From Mesostigma viride (lineage: Eukaryota; Streptophyta; Mesostigmatophyceae; Mesostigmatales; Mesostigmataceae): a stretch of DNA of 62,260 bases. The stretch spans positions 1 through 62,260 of the forward strand of contig RPFO01002101.1 in the NCBI GenBank assembly GCA_009746045.1, given 5' to 3'. A program made the translations under genes and the position numbers. Below, piece by piece: positions 1-9,982 of the stretch; positions within the stretch are counted from its first letter, which is position 1, and the number at the start of each line of letters is the position of its first letter. The notes below the pieces were generated by a model, which was not told the DNA's origin, made no database searches, and worked only from the letters and a program-made list of their open reading frames with translations.

Positions 1-47
1 AAATCGTCCGTGTCCATAATTAACCTCACCTAGCCTATATAGCAGGG

Positions 48-965
48 ATGTCCGGAAAGGAGTGGAAGCACATAGACCTGTTCGCGGGAATGGGGGGCTT
101 CAGTATGGGCCTCAAGCGCGTCCGCCCCGTCCGCACCGTGATGGCCGTCGAGATGAACTCGATGGCGTGCAAGATCTACGAGATACTCAACGGCGTCAAG
201 CCCGTTTGTAAGAAGATCGAGGAGGTGAGGGACGAGGAGATACCCAAGGCGGACATACTGACGGGCGGATTCCCGTGTCAGAGTTTCAGCAACGCGGGGT
301 TGCGCGCCGGGATGAAGGACAAGCGCACCAAGGGGATCTCCCACATCTTCCGTTTCATCCGCGTGGCCGACCCGCGCCACGTCATCCTCGAGAACGTGCC
401 CGCCGTCATGGGATTCCCCGTGTTCAAGCGCATCCTGGCGCAGCTCCGGAAGATGGGCTACAACGTGGCGCACGCCGTCCTGGGCACGCACACGCACGCG
501 GGGCTGCGGCAGAAGCGCAAACGAGTGTTCATCGTGGCCAGCAAGGGGGCGATCGCGAACTTCCCGCCGCCGGAAGTGAAGTCCCTCGCCAAGTTCGACT
601 TTGCCAAGACAGCGCCCGAGAAGTACTACCTGGCGCCGGGCACCAGGATGTACGACGTCATGCAGGTGGCCACACCGGGGTCCTTCTGGCAGGCGAACTA
701 CAGCTTCGAGCCCAAGAATTCGGACGTCGCGTTCACCCAGCGGGCCTCCCAGGGGCCGCACAAGGGCGCGAGGCTGTACGTCCGCGACCGGAAGGGCGTG
801 CGCTGGCTCACCGAGGAGGAGACGTTCGAGCTGCAGGGGATCCCCACGCGGCGGCTGGACAAGCTCAAGGCGGAGGTGGGCATGCAGACCATCTTCAAGG
901 CGGTCGGAAACTCGGTGTCCCCCAAGCTCGTGGGGATAGTCGCCAAGAGTTTCGACAGCAAGTAG
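48..965 (+). CDS. DNA (cytosine-5) methyltransferase
   Basis: A 305-residue C5-cytosine DNA methyltransferase, which transfers a methyl group from SAM to cytosine in a short DNA target. The conserved motifs appear in order. Motif I, DLFAGMGGFS, is near residues 10-19. The catalytic GFPCQSFSNAG loop has Cys77. The ENV motif VI (ILENVP) is near 113-118, the QKRKRVFIVA motif near 155-164, and a C-terminal GNSVSPKL motif X closes the fold. The length is normal for a compact Dcm-like enzyme, and the target-recognition region lies between about 170 and 260. The ATG at 48 follows an AT-rich CTATATAG stretch. No restriction endonuclease lies next to it in this window, so it may be an orphan enzyme modifying viral DNA. 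The target sequence cannot be read from the protein. Confidence 0.95.
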   Translation: MSGKEWKHIDLFAGMGGFSMGLKRVRPVRTVMAVEMNSMACKIYEILNGVKPVCKKIEEVRDEEIPKADILTGGFPCQSFSNAGLRAGMKDKRTKGISHIFRFIRVADPRHVILENVPAVMGFPVFKRILAQLRKMGYNVAHAVLGTHTHAGLRQKRKRVFIVASKGAIANFPPPEVKSLAKFDFAKTAPEKYYLAPGTRMYDVMQVATPGSFWQANYSFEPKNSDVAFTQRASQGPHKGARLYVRDRKGVRWLTEEETFELQGIPTRRLDKLKAEVGMQTIFKAVGNSVSPKLVGIVAKSFDSK

Positions 966-996
966 CGCAGGATAATATGTGTGGTACGGGTATACG

Positions 997-3687
997 ATGA
1001 CGCTCACACTGCGCGAGTTAAGAGAACAAGTGGAAGACATGGTGGACGCGGGGAAGGCGTGGAAGGCCTTGGGCAAGACGAAGACGCTCACGCCCTACCA
1101 GAAGAAGGTGGTGGGGCGTCTGCCCCAGATCCAGACGCTGCTGGCTTGGCTGGAGCGGCGCGTGATGGACGAGGACGGGTACGCCGCGGTCGTGCACGGG
1201 CCCGGGGAGGGCGACGACGACGACGACGGGTACTACACCGGGGGCATTGTGGCAGGCGGACCTCCGTCGCCTACTGCTGGTGGGCCACCTACTGCTGGTG
1301 GGCCTCCGTCAAGACCCCCGACACCCACATGGAGACCCCCAACACCCACAAGCACACCCGCTGCGGCGGGAAGCACCCCATCGGCAGCTGGTACGGAAGG
1401 GGGTGGCACTCCCGATGGGGGGCTGGAAGTGGGAGCGGACGCCGCCGCCGGTCCGCCTGCAGCGGGGGGGGACATGGCAATGGGGGGAGATACTACGGGC
1501 GCGGCTGCCACCGGGAGTGGGAGCGACGGAGGTCGTCGCCTGGATGGCGCGGTCGTCGAAGAGGATGAGGAGTATTATGATGCGGAGGAGATTGCCGCAG
1601 GGCTGATAGCCCCTCCAGCCGACGATCCGACCTTCCCCGGCGACCCTCGACCGACCCCGGTCGCTGATGGCGGCGACTCCGGCGATGCCGACTCCGTCTA
1701 CGCGGACGCCGTAGGGGACGAGGAAGGAGATTTCGCGCGCAGGTTGATAGGCGGGCAGGGTGCTTCAACAGCAGCAGATACCGCGACTGGCGGTCAGGAG
1801 CCTCCCCCTCAGGAGCCGCCCCTCGCCACGACCATCCCAGGATACACGGGTAATGCTGAGGAACCTGTGACCGATGGACAGAAGCCACTTGACAAAAAGC
1901 ACACCGAAGACGGTGACTTGGACGCCGCCAGTCGATTTTTGAACATGCTAAAAAGGCAGCGGCACACTTTGTTGGGGATTGCCCCAGTCCAGAGCTGGAC
2001 GTTCGGAGCAGGTCCAAAAGCAGTGTTAGATGATGTCGAGAATGCGTACAACTCACTCACAGAGGATGAGAAAAAGAAAGTAAACGGAGAGCGAGACGAA
2101 CTTAACAGGCTGGCAAATACGCTTCTGGCCGTCCAGTCTATCACCGCTGAATCCGATTCGAAGCTGTCGAAGATGAACGAATCGGAACTGATCAACACGC
2201 GCGAGGAGATTGAAAGGCTTAACACCGTTATAAAAGCTGTCGCGTCTCGATCAAATGTTAAAAACGTAGAACCGATGGGAAAAAAAACCCTCGTTCGTAT
2301 AGAGAAATTGCTGAAGGCCAGGAAGAAAGCCTCTGAGGCCGCCGCAAGAAAAGCCGCCGCCAAGGAGGACGCAAGGAAAGCCGCTGAGGCCGAAAGGAAA
2401 GCTGAGGCCGAAAGGAAAGCCGCTGAGGACGCCGCCAAGGAGGACGCAAGGAAAGCCGCTGAGGCTGAAAGGAAAGCCGAGGACGCAAGGAAAGCCGCTG
2501 AGGACGCCGCCAAGGATGCCGCAAGAGAAGCGTCCAAGTCTCGGATCCCGTCTCCCGCCGACCTGATGGAGGCAGCCGCTAAAAGAGCTCGTGATATACA
2601 GCAAGGCCCGGAAGACTACGAGTACAAGAAAGAGCGTATCAAGGAGTTACGGAATAAATTCTCCGAGGTTGAGTGCGGTGCGGGAGGCAACAACTGCATG
2701 CTTCGATCCTTGGCTGCGGGCGAGCTGGAAAACCAAGGAAAGCCTGTAACGTGGGAGGATTTGGACGAAGAGGGAGAGACGCTTCGAAATAAACTGAAAG
2801 CCGTGTTGGATGATCCGGTGAACGAAGAGATGGTTAAAATGGCAGCGCTCGCGATAGAGCAGAGTGTGGATGTTTACAAAGATTGGATGCTACATGGAAG
2901 ACCTGTTAAAGTTGACGGCAAAGAGATCCGAGTTCCGATGCAACTTAGTCCGCAGGAGCTCGATATGATAGCACGGTTGAAGAATCAACCAATCGTCATT
3001 TTCACTGGCACGGTAGACGAACCTCGCGTCAACGTGCACGGGGAGGAGTTCCTGGGGAAGAAGACCCCGATATTCATTGAACACAGAGCCGATCAAGAAG
3101 CCGACGGTTCAAACGCCGATAGCGGCCACTTTAAATGGCTACGTTACGGCGGCCGTGTTACGATAAAAACCAAGTCGAAAGGTGCGGTACGGGAAATTGA
3201 TGGGGAAAATCCCCAAAAAGTTTCGCAGGCGCCCAAAAAAAACAACGCGGGTGCGGGACTCAGCACTCTCCCGTCGGACATCGTGGGATCCGTAATGAAT
3301 CTGGAAGAGGAGCAGGTCGCCAAGTTGAAAGAAAGGCCCGCACCGGCGATGGACGCGGCCCCAGGGGCCGGAGCGACGGAGACAGATGGAGACGTGTCGG
3401 AATCCGTCAAGGAGCTTGTCCGTGCTTTGAACAAGGCAACGGAACACACGATAATAAACGTGGCAAATAAATTGGAACGGGGCATTCCCGAGGATCCCGG
3501 TGAACCTTACACCCTGTATCCGCAATTCGCAGTGGAGAGGCTTGACAGAGGCTGGTCACACGCCTTCTCTGAACACGAAAAGGAAGTGCTGAGAACTGCC
3601 AAGGACCGGTTGCAGGCTGCCCACAAAGCGACGGAGTTTGTGCACGTTTTGGCAAATCCCGGATTGGGCGGATTGCTGACAAGATGA
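997..3687 (+). CDS. Large protein with OTU-like cysteine protease domain
   Basis: An 896-residue protein counted from the ATG at 997; an upstream GTG at 979 is in frame but less likely. Order of parts: a short N-terminal helical region, a long Pro/Gly/Ala/Asp-rich disordered region with GGPP repeats (about residues 75-280), a helical segment, an Ala/Lys/Glu repeat block built on ERKAEDARKAAE-like units (about 440-530), then a C-terminal globular domain. That domain has GNNCMLRSL with Cys567, an IVIF strand and a late SGHFKWL with His711. This is the layout of OTU deubiquitinases (G-[DN]-x-C-x-x-R and a C-terminal His), but Asp in the usual DGxC is replaced by Asn. A role in removing host ubiquitin is inferred from the family. 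Its stop overlaps the next start (ATGA). Confidence 0.6.
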   Translation: MTLTLRELREQVEDMVDAGKAWKALGKTKTLTPYQKKVVGRLPQIQTLLAWLERRVMDEDGYAAVVHGPGEGDDDDDGYYTGGIVAGGPPSPTAGGPPTAGGPPSRPPTPTWRPPTPTSTPAAAGSTPSAAGTEGGGTPDGGLEVGADAAAGPPAAGGDMAMGGDTTGAAATGSGSDGGRRLDGAVVEEDEEYYDAEEIAAGLIAPPADDPTFPGDPRPTPVADGGDSGDADSVYADAVGDEEGDFARRLIGGQGASTAADTATGGQEPPPQEPPLATTIPGYTGNAEEPVTDGQKPLDKKHTEDGDLDAASRFLNMLKRQRHTLLGIAPVQSWTFGAGPKAVLDDVENAYNSLTEDEKKKVNGERDELNRLANTLLAVQSITAESDSKLSKMNESELINTREEIERLNTVIKAVASRSNVKNVEPMGKKTLVRIEKLLKARKKASEAAARKAAAKEDARKAAEAERKAEAERKAAEDAAKEDARKAAEAERKAEDARKAAEDAAKDAAREASKSRIPSPADLMEAAAKRARDIQQGPEDYEYKKERIKELRNKFSEVECGAGGNNCMLRSLAAGELENQGKPVTWEDLDEEGETLRNKLKAVLDDPVNEEMVKMAALAIEQSVDVYKDWMLHGRPVKVDGKEIRVPMQLSPQELDMIARLKNQPIVIFTGTVDEPRVNVHGEEFLGKKTPIFIEHRADQEADGSNADSGHFKWLRYGGRVTIKTKSKGAVREIDGENPQKVSQAPKKNNAGAGLSTLPSDIVGSVMNLEEEQVAKLKERPAPAMDAAPGAGATETDGDVSESVKELVRALNKATEHTIINVANKLERGIPEDPGEPYTLYPQFAVERLDRGWSHAFSEHEKEVLRTAKDRLQAAHKATEFVHVLANPGLGGLLTR

Positions 3688-6135
3688 CATACGAACAGTT
3701 GGAACGGGCCGAGAGGTTGCTGGACCATTTTCAGGACATGAAAATGAGTATTCCAGGAACTGAGGAAGCGAGGAAACGAATTAAGGAGTTCAAGGAGAAG
3801 CTGAAGGTGCCGCTCTGGGACGGCAAAGACCCCGTGGACGTGGAAGATAAGGAGACAACGGAAACGATGATGGAGGAAGGATTTCTTGACATGAAAAAGA
3901 TGAGGGGCGGGAGATGGGGAAATCTCAACCATCTCCGTGTGGATAGTGCCGGGTTGGAGCGCCTGCTTTCAGACAACCCCCTTTTACATAATAAAAGGAT
4001 TGAACACGTTAGGAATTGGAACAGGTTTGACGATCTTCGGAAATACATGAAGGAGACGTTCCCAAATACGACGACCCCGTTGAATCCGGCGAAAGCGGCT
4101 CGGGATCGAACCATCTTGGAGCTGGTTGCGAAAGCTCAGCTGCCGAGTAAAGACGGGCTCATCCCATCCGAAGCACGCGGCATCGTGGACCGCGGGTATG
4201 CGGATTTCTCCGCCCGTGATCGGTCCGCTCCTGGATACGAAGAATTTGCGAAGGGTGTGCTGTCCGAAGCGGAACATATTCAAGGCTTAAGGAAACGTCT
4301 ACGCGCCCCCATGAGGTGGGATCGTGTTCGATCCGCCATGAGGGACGACCCTTTTTTTTTTTTGACCAAAAAAAATAACAGCACGGACTTGACACCCGTA
4401 CCGATGGACCCCGGTCCCAAAAGTGCCACAGCCGGCCAAGACCCCCCTATTGACGTGGAGCTGCCATCTCCTACCGCCGCACCGATGCCCCCCGTTCAGG
4501 CGCCACCCCCCCCCTGGCATCAATGGCACCCGTTCCGGCATCGGTACCGGTGGCACCCCCCCCCAACCAATGGCATCGGTGACAGGACCGACTCCCCGGC
4601 AGCGGGCGGGTAAGGTGGCGCGAGTCTTGGACACCCTGAGAAGGCTGGCAGGCATACGGCCCGCTGTACCGCAGGCGGTCGACCAGAACCCGCTTTTCAT
4701 GAGAGGCGACCAGACCGACGGCGGTCACCCCCCCGTCAATCCAGCGCAGATATCCAGAGGGAACGGCAGAGGAGTGCCTCATAATGTTGTCAATGCCGCT
4801 CCCATAAACACCGAGTTCCTTCGAGACGATCCCGTCCAAAGCTCGGACGACGGCCAAGGATCGCCACCAGTTTCGCTCGCGCGGAACGCCCTACGGCGAG
4901 CGTGGCCATACGTTGACAATGCGTTAATGGCTCTGTCTATGGGCGGTATTTTATATAGTCTGCTTGGAGATGGCAACTGGGCGCCAGGGGCCGGGGGGGG
5001 GCAGACAATCTCACGCTCGGAGATGGTGTCTGGGCGCCAGGGTCCTGGGGGGGGCAGACAATCTCACGCTCGGAGATGGTGTCTGGGCGCCCATGGTTGT
5101 GGGGGGCAGAGTTTGGGGGACATTGTCACAAACATTTCCTCAGTATTCCCGAACCCGCTTTTCCCAGTGAACATTTCTGGCATACTCCCCGAAGGCTGGC
5201 AGCAGTGGGCCGGACTTTCGAACACCCCACCCGCGATGAACGAGTCCGATTTTGGCCCTATTACGAGGGCGGTGGACCCATCCTCACTTTTCGTCAACGC
5301 CACGGATGGATCGGGTGAGTGGTACGAGAGACTGAGTCCTGATCAACTCGCTGCTTACCAAAACGCGACGACATTCGAACCCTTGTTCCAATCCCCGCTT
5401 TTTGACAAGAATAAGGCACTTTTGAAGAAGATCCCCGAACACTTGCTCCCTAAGTTAGAGAACCTGGATGAGTATAATTGGGACGTGGACGGTGATTACG
5501 AGTATTATGCCGACCCAACGTTCTGGGATCGCTTGAGGAACATGACCATAGATGAACGCTTTTATGGCCTGCGCAATGCAGATGACTCTCATGGCCGCAC
5601 TCTTTCCCCCTTCGAGAAAGACGCGCTCATCGACCAGGTCGCCGAGTTTCAGAGATGGCTTGATCCACTTGAATTAGAGCGGTTGTCGAACAGAAATTTT
5701 AGAGCTAGCCAGCGAGAGAGCTGGAATGAAGCCTTAGCCCGAAACGCCTACGTACCGACAATTCCCGAACCGCCCCCCGATTCCCAGTTTTTGAAAGTGC
5801 TGGAGTGGATCAACAATGAAGTCTACAAAAGAGTCGTGGAACCGACTTTGGAAGTCGTGAGAAAGACGCCCGAACAGGCACGCGCAGACCTGTACGCGGA
5901 GTGGAAAGTTGACGAACCAAGCCTGATCGCCAAGTACAAGGACGGCAGTCTGACGCTCAAAGATCTGACAGACAAGGGCTTGGCTGCTCTTGTACTCGCA
6001 ATAAACGCCGGTGGAATTCCTGTACCGGAGGCGGTTATGAAAGACCCGAAACTATCAGAAGCGTATCTAGAGGCGCTGAGATTCGTTGGAGGAGTGTTCA
6101 CAGAAGGATTGCGCTCCGGAACTCTGTTCCACTGA
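3684..6135 (+). CDS. Proline-rich hypothetical protein, two apparent frameshifts
   Basis: I read this as one gene of about 816 residues starting at the ATGA overlap with the preceding gene. The first frame stays open to 4613 and the last to 6135. They are separated by two 9-C runs (4506-4514 and 4556-4564). One extra C in each run would join the two long frames through a Pro/Ala/Val-rich linker. The N-terminal third is charged and helical, the middle is Pro-rich, and a possible membrane segment (ALMALSMGGILYSLL) lies near nucleotide 4925. The C-terminal 300 residues are acidic and helical. No known domain is recognised. Co-orientation with the OTU-like gene suggests joint expression. The frameshifts could be real, but two breaks at identical C runs look like sequencing indels. 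Confidence 0.6.
5002..5107 (+). repeat. 53-bp tandem repeat, about two copies
   Basis: Two head-to-tail copies of a 53-bp unit begin CAGACAATCTCACGC at 5002 and again at 5055. The first copy ends in a run of G, and a further partial copy precedes 5002. Because 53 is not a multiple of three, each copy is read in a different frame within the host ORF, giving unrelated Gly/Arg-rich peptides. Confidence 0.85.
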
Positions 6136-6181
6136 GGTTCGCGCCATTGCGGACACCCCCGAGCCATTTTTCCCGGTGACG

Positions 6182-6865
6182 ATGGACGCGCTGGCCATGT
6201 GCGGAGTTTTCGACCTGCAATCCCGGGATGACGTGTTCGCCGTCTGCACGCTGAACCCGGACCTGATCGGAGTGGACGCGGAGGACGGCGCCAGGACCGT
6301 GCGCGTGCGGATCAGGGACTGCGCGGTCCACGGCGAGGAGCTCGTGGACGCCCTGTCGGGCGGCAAGCGCGTCCTTTGCGACTTCTGGCGCGCGAACGGG
6401 ACCGTGCGGACCCTGCGAGACATGGAGCAGGCGTTCCGCGCATCGAACGACGTGACGAGTCCTCGGCTCATCAAACACGACGGCCCCAACACCTGGATCC
6501 ACGAGGGGCTCGTCCTCCCCATCCTCAAGTGGCACGCGAAGGTCGAGGTGCAGCTGGACGTAGCCGGGACCGTGCCGGACGCCGAGCTGGACGTAATCAC
6601 CCCCCTGTGTTTCGCGGACGTCATCTCGCGCACCGAAGAGCAGGTCGTGCAGGTGAAAGAACTCGACGACTGGGCCGAGGGACTCGGAGAGCTGTGCGCG
6701 CTGAGTCGGGAGTTCCCAGGGTACGCGAGGAGGCTGCACCTCTACAAGTACCACTCCCCCTGCGCGGTGGTGCCCGTCACCAGCCTGGACGCCGTCCGGA
6801 GCGCCTGCGATAAGTCGGGCGTCTCGGTCACGTGGGAGGTTCACTCCTCGCCCTCCCAGCAATGA
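6182..6865 (+). CDS. Hypothetical protein
   Basis: About 227 residues from the ATG at 6182; the frame is open back to 6086, but that part overlaps the previous gene. It is a globular, mixed alpha/beta-looking protein with no transmembrane segment and no motif I recognise. Cys and Trp residues are scattered rather than arranged as a zinc site. The gene is plus-strand, follows the proline-rich gene closely, and overlaps the 3' end of the convergent minus-strand gene by about 25 bp. Confidence 0.7.
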   Translation: MDALAMCGVFDLQSRDDVFAVCTLNPDLIGVDAEDGARTVRVRIRDCAVHGEELVDALSGGKRVLCDFWRANGTVRTLRDMEQAFRASNDVTSPRLIKHDGPNTWIHEGLVLPILKWHAKVEVQLDVAGTVPDAELDVITPLCFADVISRTEEQVVQVKELDDWAEGLGELCALSREFPGYARRLHLYKYHSPCAVVPVTSLDAVRSACDKSGVSVTWEVHSSPSQQ

Positions 6866-7094
6866 TACGCGATCTCGTGCCTCAACACGCAATGGCCTGG
6901 GAGGTCGTCCCACTTACATTTGGGCGTCTGGCTGAGCCGGCGCCACACGTTGTACTCCCCGTCGCGGTTGAAACAGACCGTCTTTAGGTAGCCGGTCTGG
7001 ATCCTGGGCCTCTCTTCCGGGGGCAGGGCGGCCAGCTCTGGATGTCCCATCCAGACCCCATGAACTCCTCGTAGGTCCATTCCACGGTAGACAT
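6841..7094 (-). CDS. Small hypothetical protein, apparent frameshift near N-terminus
   Basis: The C-terminal frame encodes a compact, Trp/Cys-containing basic protein of about 80-100 residues. The most natural start is the ATG at 7092-7094, followed by MSTVEWTYEEFMG. That start is in another frame, so one indel around 7020-7060 is needed to connect it with the conserved-looking remainder. Without the indel, the in-frame ATG near 7080 would be used. No family is recognised. Confidence 0.5.
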
Positions 7095-7215
7095 TTTGTG
7101 TAGATGCAGAGATATTCTCGCCCCGCGGGACGAGATATCCTATTCCATTGCAATACAATTACTACGGCTAACTTGGCGTTTAAAAAATGTGTTGTATTGA
7201 ATCAATGCAATAGGC

Positions 7216-7794
7216 ATGTCCTTGGTGCTTACGCGCCCCGTCGTGCCAGTAGTAGGGGCTCGAAATCGCGCATGGAGGAAAGTGACGACGGGAGGCATAT
7301 GGGACCGCACGATCTTCCTGGTGGGGAAGAACCGGCCCTACCCCGTGCTTTTCGGTATCCACTCCCTGGAGGTCGACAAGCGCGTGGGCGCGGTACAGAG
7401 GCCCATGACGCACATCATAGCGTTCGAGGACCTGGACATGGCGGCGTGCATGTGTTTGCTGCTGTTCCAGGACGACCATCACGGCATCATGGGGATGTAT
7501 TCGTTGGACGACGACGACGTTCGCGGCTGTATCGCGTGGCGGATCGCGGACGAAACGATCGACATGGACGACGAAGAAGTCCGGAAGCGATTGGATGAGA
7601 TGCACATCGAAGCCATCACGTTCAACGACGCGGAGGCGCTCTGTCGGTACCACGGGTTCGTTTTGGAAACTGTCAAGAGGGTCTCCGAGGGAGGGGACGA
7701 TGTGGTCATGACGTCCCACTACCCGCGCGGCGACCCCGGGTCCTACGTTCCCATGTTAGAGAAGACGTGGGAATTGGATCAAAAGATCGAGTAG
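7216..7794 (+). CDS. Hypothetical protein
   Basis: A 192-residue soluble acidic protein with a central Asp/Glu-rich helix and mixed secondary structure. No signal peptide, membrane segment or known catalytic motif is visible. It is flanked by AT-rich intergenic DNA on both sides (7160-7215 and 7795-7836), and its neighbour on the 3' side is convergent. Function is not assigned. Confidence 0.75.
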   Translation: MSLVLTRPVVPVVGARNRAWRKVTTGGIWDRTIFLVGKNRPYPVLFGIHSLEVDKRVGAVQRPMTHIIAFEDLDMAACMCLLLFQDDHHGIMGMYSLDDDDVRGCIAWRIADETIDMDDEEVRKRLDEMHIEAITFNDAEALCRYHGFVLETVKRVSEGGDDVVMTSHYPRGDPGSYVPMLEKTWELDQKIE

Positions 7795-7836
7795 TTCACT
7801 CTTTATTGTTTCTTTCATAATTTATTAGTTCGTGAC

Positions 7837-8312
7837 TCATTCCGATGCGGGGGTCTTTGTGGCCATTAGCCTCCCCTTCTTGCTGGTGGTGTTTCCCAGA
7901 ATGTACTTGAGCGCAAAGTCTCCCGCGGTCCACCCGTTGAAGAGGAGGTGCTGGGTCTCGATACTCCGCCCCTTCTTGCGGATCTGGTTGAGGCACTTCC
8001 TGACGTCCCCCACGCACAACTCGGGGATGGAGGAGCTCTGCACCTTGTCCTTCTTCTCCTTCGCGGCCTTCTTCTCCTTGGCGGCCTTCTCCTTGGCCCC
8101 GTCCTTGGCCACCGGAACCGCCGCAGCAGGGGGGTCCTCCATCTTCACCTCCTCCACGGGGGGGGCGGCAGGGGCGGGGGGGTCGTCAACGCGACAGTGG
8201 CGCTTGGACCAACGGCAGCGGCCGGGGTGTGCGTCGACTTCTGCTTCTTGGCCTTCGGCTCGCTAGCGTGGGAGGAGGCGGGGGCGGTGCCGGCGGGGGT
8301 CTGGGTCGTCAT
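7837..8312 (-). CDS. Lys/Ala-rich small protein with C-terminal globular domain, apparent frameshift
   Basis: Read from the ATG at 8310-8312, about 157 residues. The N-terminus is Pro/Ala-rich. A Lys/Ala/Glu block (AKEKKAAKEKK) follows, then a conserved-looking C-terminal 50 residues (VGDVRKCLNQIRKKG..LFNGWTAGDF). The N-terminal and C-terminal frames are joined only by assuming one indel in a G/C run around 8155-8180. It is divergently transcribed from the VLTF3 gene with only 17 bp between the two start codons, in which an AT-rich ATAATATTTA can act for either gene. Function unknown. Confidence 0.55.
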
Positions 8313-8329
8313 CGTGGATAATATTTACC

Positions 8330-9490
8330 ATGGCCGTGCATTTTTATTTCGCCCCGTTAAGCGCACGCGTAATTTCTAGGGTAGAGGTACGGACCCCTCG
8401 GACGTCGGGGCTGATGGCGGCTCGGAACTACACGGTCGAGTCTGGCATGCGCGACTGCATGGACGTCTTGCAAAAGAGGCTGGACTCCGTGGGCCAGCTC
8501 CGGTCGAACGTGGAGGCCATGAAGAGGGAGGTGGAGGCCATGACGGAGGAGTCGCAATGGGACCGGCGGATGGCTCGCAAGGCGGACATCCGCAAACTGG
8601 AAAAGGAGATCGAGAAGATAGAGGGGGGGGAGATGGTCGACTTCCTCCTGGACGCCATGCCGATCGTCTCCAAGTACACGAACGCCGTCAACGCGCGCGA
8701 TGCCAAGAAGAGGAAGAAGGACGCGACGGGCGCCAAGACGGGGGCTCAAGTTGGCGCCAAGGACCCGGACTCCGCGGACGTGAAGAGGGGGGCGCTCTAT
8801 CGCGACTTCATGGACGTCGTGGTCAGGTACCCCTGCCTCCCGCACGACCCCAAGTGGCTCGAGCGGTACGGCGCGGACGAGCGACTCGACAACATGGAGT
8901 TCAGCTTTTGCGAGAAGTGCCAGGTGAACATGGTGGAGGGAGGGGGCAGCGTGATGTGCTCCAAGTGCGGCAAGTCTGTCGAGTGCGTGTCCAGCGGCAT
9001 CGAGGCGTTCCCGTACGGCACCCCCATATCCACCACGGACTACTGCTACAAACGGATCAACCACTTCAACGAGACCCTGGCGCAGTTCCACGCCCGCGAG
9101 CGGTCCATCATTCCTCGGGAGGTCATCGACGCGGTCGCCAACGAGTTCAGGAAGGCGCGCATGACCGACAAGAGCAGCATCACGCCCGCCAACGTCCGCG
9201 CCTTCCTGAGGAAGCTGAAGATGGCCAAGTTCTTCGAGCACGCCGTGCAGATCACCCACACGCTGAGCGGGACCCCCCCCCCCACCATGACCCTGGAGCA
9301 GGAGGAGAGGCTCCGGACCATGTTCCGCATGGTGCAGAAGCCCTTCGAGGAGGTGTGCCCCAAGGACCGCAAGAACTTCCTGAACTACTCCTACTGTCTT
9401 CACAAGATGTGCCAGCTTCTCGAGTACGACGAGTTCCTGCCCCACTTCCCGCTCCTGAAGAGCAAGGAGAAGCTGTGGGAGTTACGTTAA
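8330..9490 (+). CDS. VLTF3-like late transcription factor, C-terminus cut by a foldback element
   Basis: This is a poxvirus VLTF3-like (A2-type) late transcription factor, a core Nucleocytoviricota gene that activates late viral promoters. A zinc-ribbon with CEKC and CSKC pairs lies near residues 195-216. It is followed by the family's C-terminal domain with the DYCYKRINHFNE segment. The first ATG is 8330, but 8414 (MAARNYTVES) is an alternative. The frame runs into the 880-bp foldback element at 9481 and stops after WELR. The missing C-terminus lies at 10361-10431. About 20 residues are lost. The protein may still fold, but the lost end is normally conserved. Confidence 0.9.
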   Translation: MAVHFYFAPLSARVISRVEVRTPRTSGLMAARNYTVESGMRDCMDVLQKRLDSVGQLRSNVEAMKREVEAMTEESQWDRRMARKADIRKLEKEIEKIEGGEMVDFLLDAMPIVSKYTNAVNARDAKKRKKDATGAKTGAQVGAKDPDSADVKRGALYRDFMDVVVRYPCLPHDPKWLERYGADERLDNMEFSFCEKCQVNMVEGGGSVMCSKCGKSVECVSSGIEAFPYGTPISTTDYCYKRINHFNETLAQFHARERSIIPREVIDAVANEFRKARMTDKSSITPANVRAFLRKLKMAKFFEHAVQITHTLSGTPPPTMTLEQEERLRTMFRMVQKPFEEVCPKDRKNFLNYSYCLHKMCQLLEYDEFLPHFPLLKSKEKLWELR

Positions 9491-9769
9491 ATAATGCCGG
9501 AACCTTTTGCCGCCTGAGGCAAATCGGTCCGTAACACTATTTTGCCCGGAATAACCACTTCCGAGCACCCAAGTTAATTCGGCCGAATTAACTTGGGTGC
9601 TCGGAAGTGGTTATTCCGGGCAAAATAGTGTTACGGACCGATTTGCCTCAGGCGGCAAAAGGTTCCGGCATTATTTAACGTAACTAAAACCTGGCCTCGT
9701 GGAGGGGGGACGAAGAGCCCGAGACATCCGCCTAGGCCGCTGAGCACGCACCACTAAATGCGCCGGAGC

Positions 9770-9858
9770 TGCCTCAGTGAGGATTCGAACCCCTGACCTC
9801 CAAGGTGCACAGGTTTTAGTTACGTTAAATAATGCCGGAACCTTTTGCCCACTGAGGC
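9770..9858 (-). ncRNA. tRNA-like segment in foldback element copy 1 (minus)
   Basis: Mirror image of the plus-strand tRNA-like segment at 9983-10071. The 7-bp acceptor-type pairing and the T-loop GGTTCGAATCC are present on this strand. The anticodon arm is not recognisable, so it may be only a tRNA-derived pol III promoter remnant. Confidence 0.35.
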
Positions 9859-9982
9859 AAATCGGGCCGGAACACTATTTTGCCCGGAATAACCACTTCC
9901 GAGCACCCAAGTTAATTCGGCCGAATTAACTTGGGTGCTCGGAAGTGGTTATTCCGGGCAAAATAGTGTTCCGGCCCGATTT

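Noticed and set aside
30-1091. Long minus-strand ORF opposite the methyltransferase
   Set aside because: High GC makes long antisense frames common here; it has no domain and lies over a clear enzyme.
5002-5107. Possible CRISPR-like repeat array
   Set aside because: Only two full units, repeats contiguous with no unique spacers, and inside a coding region.
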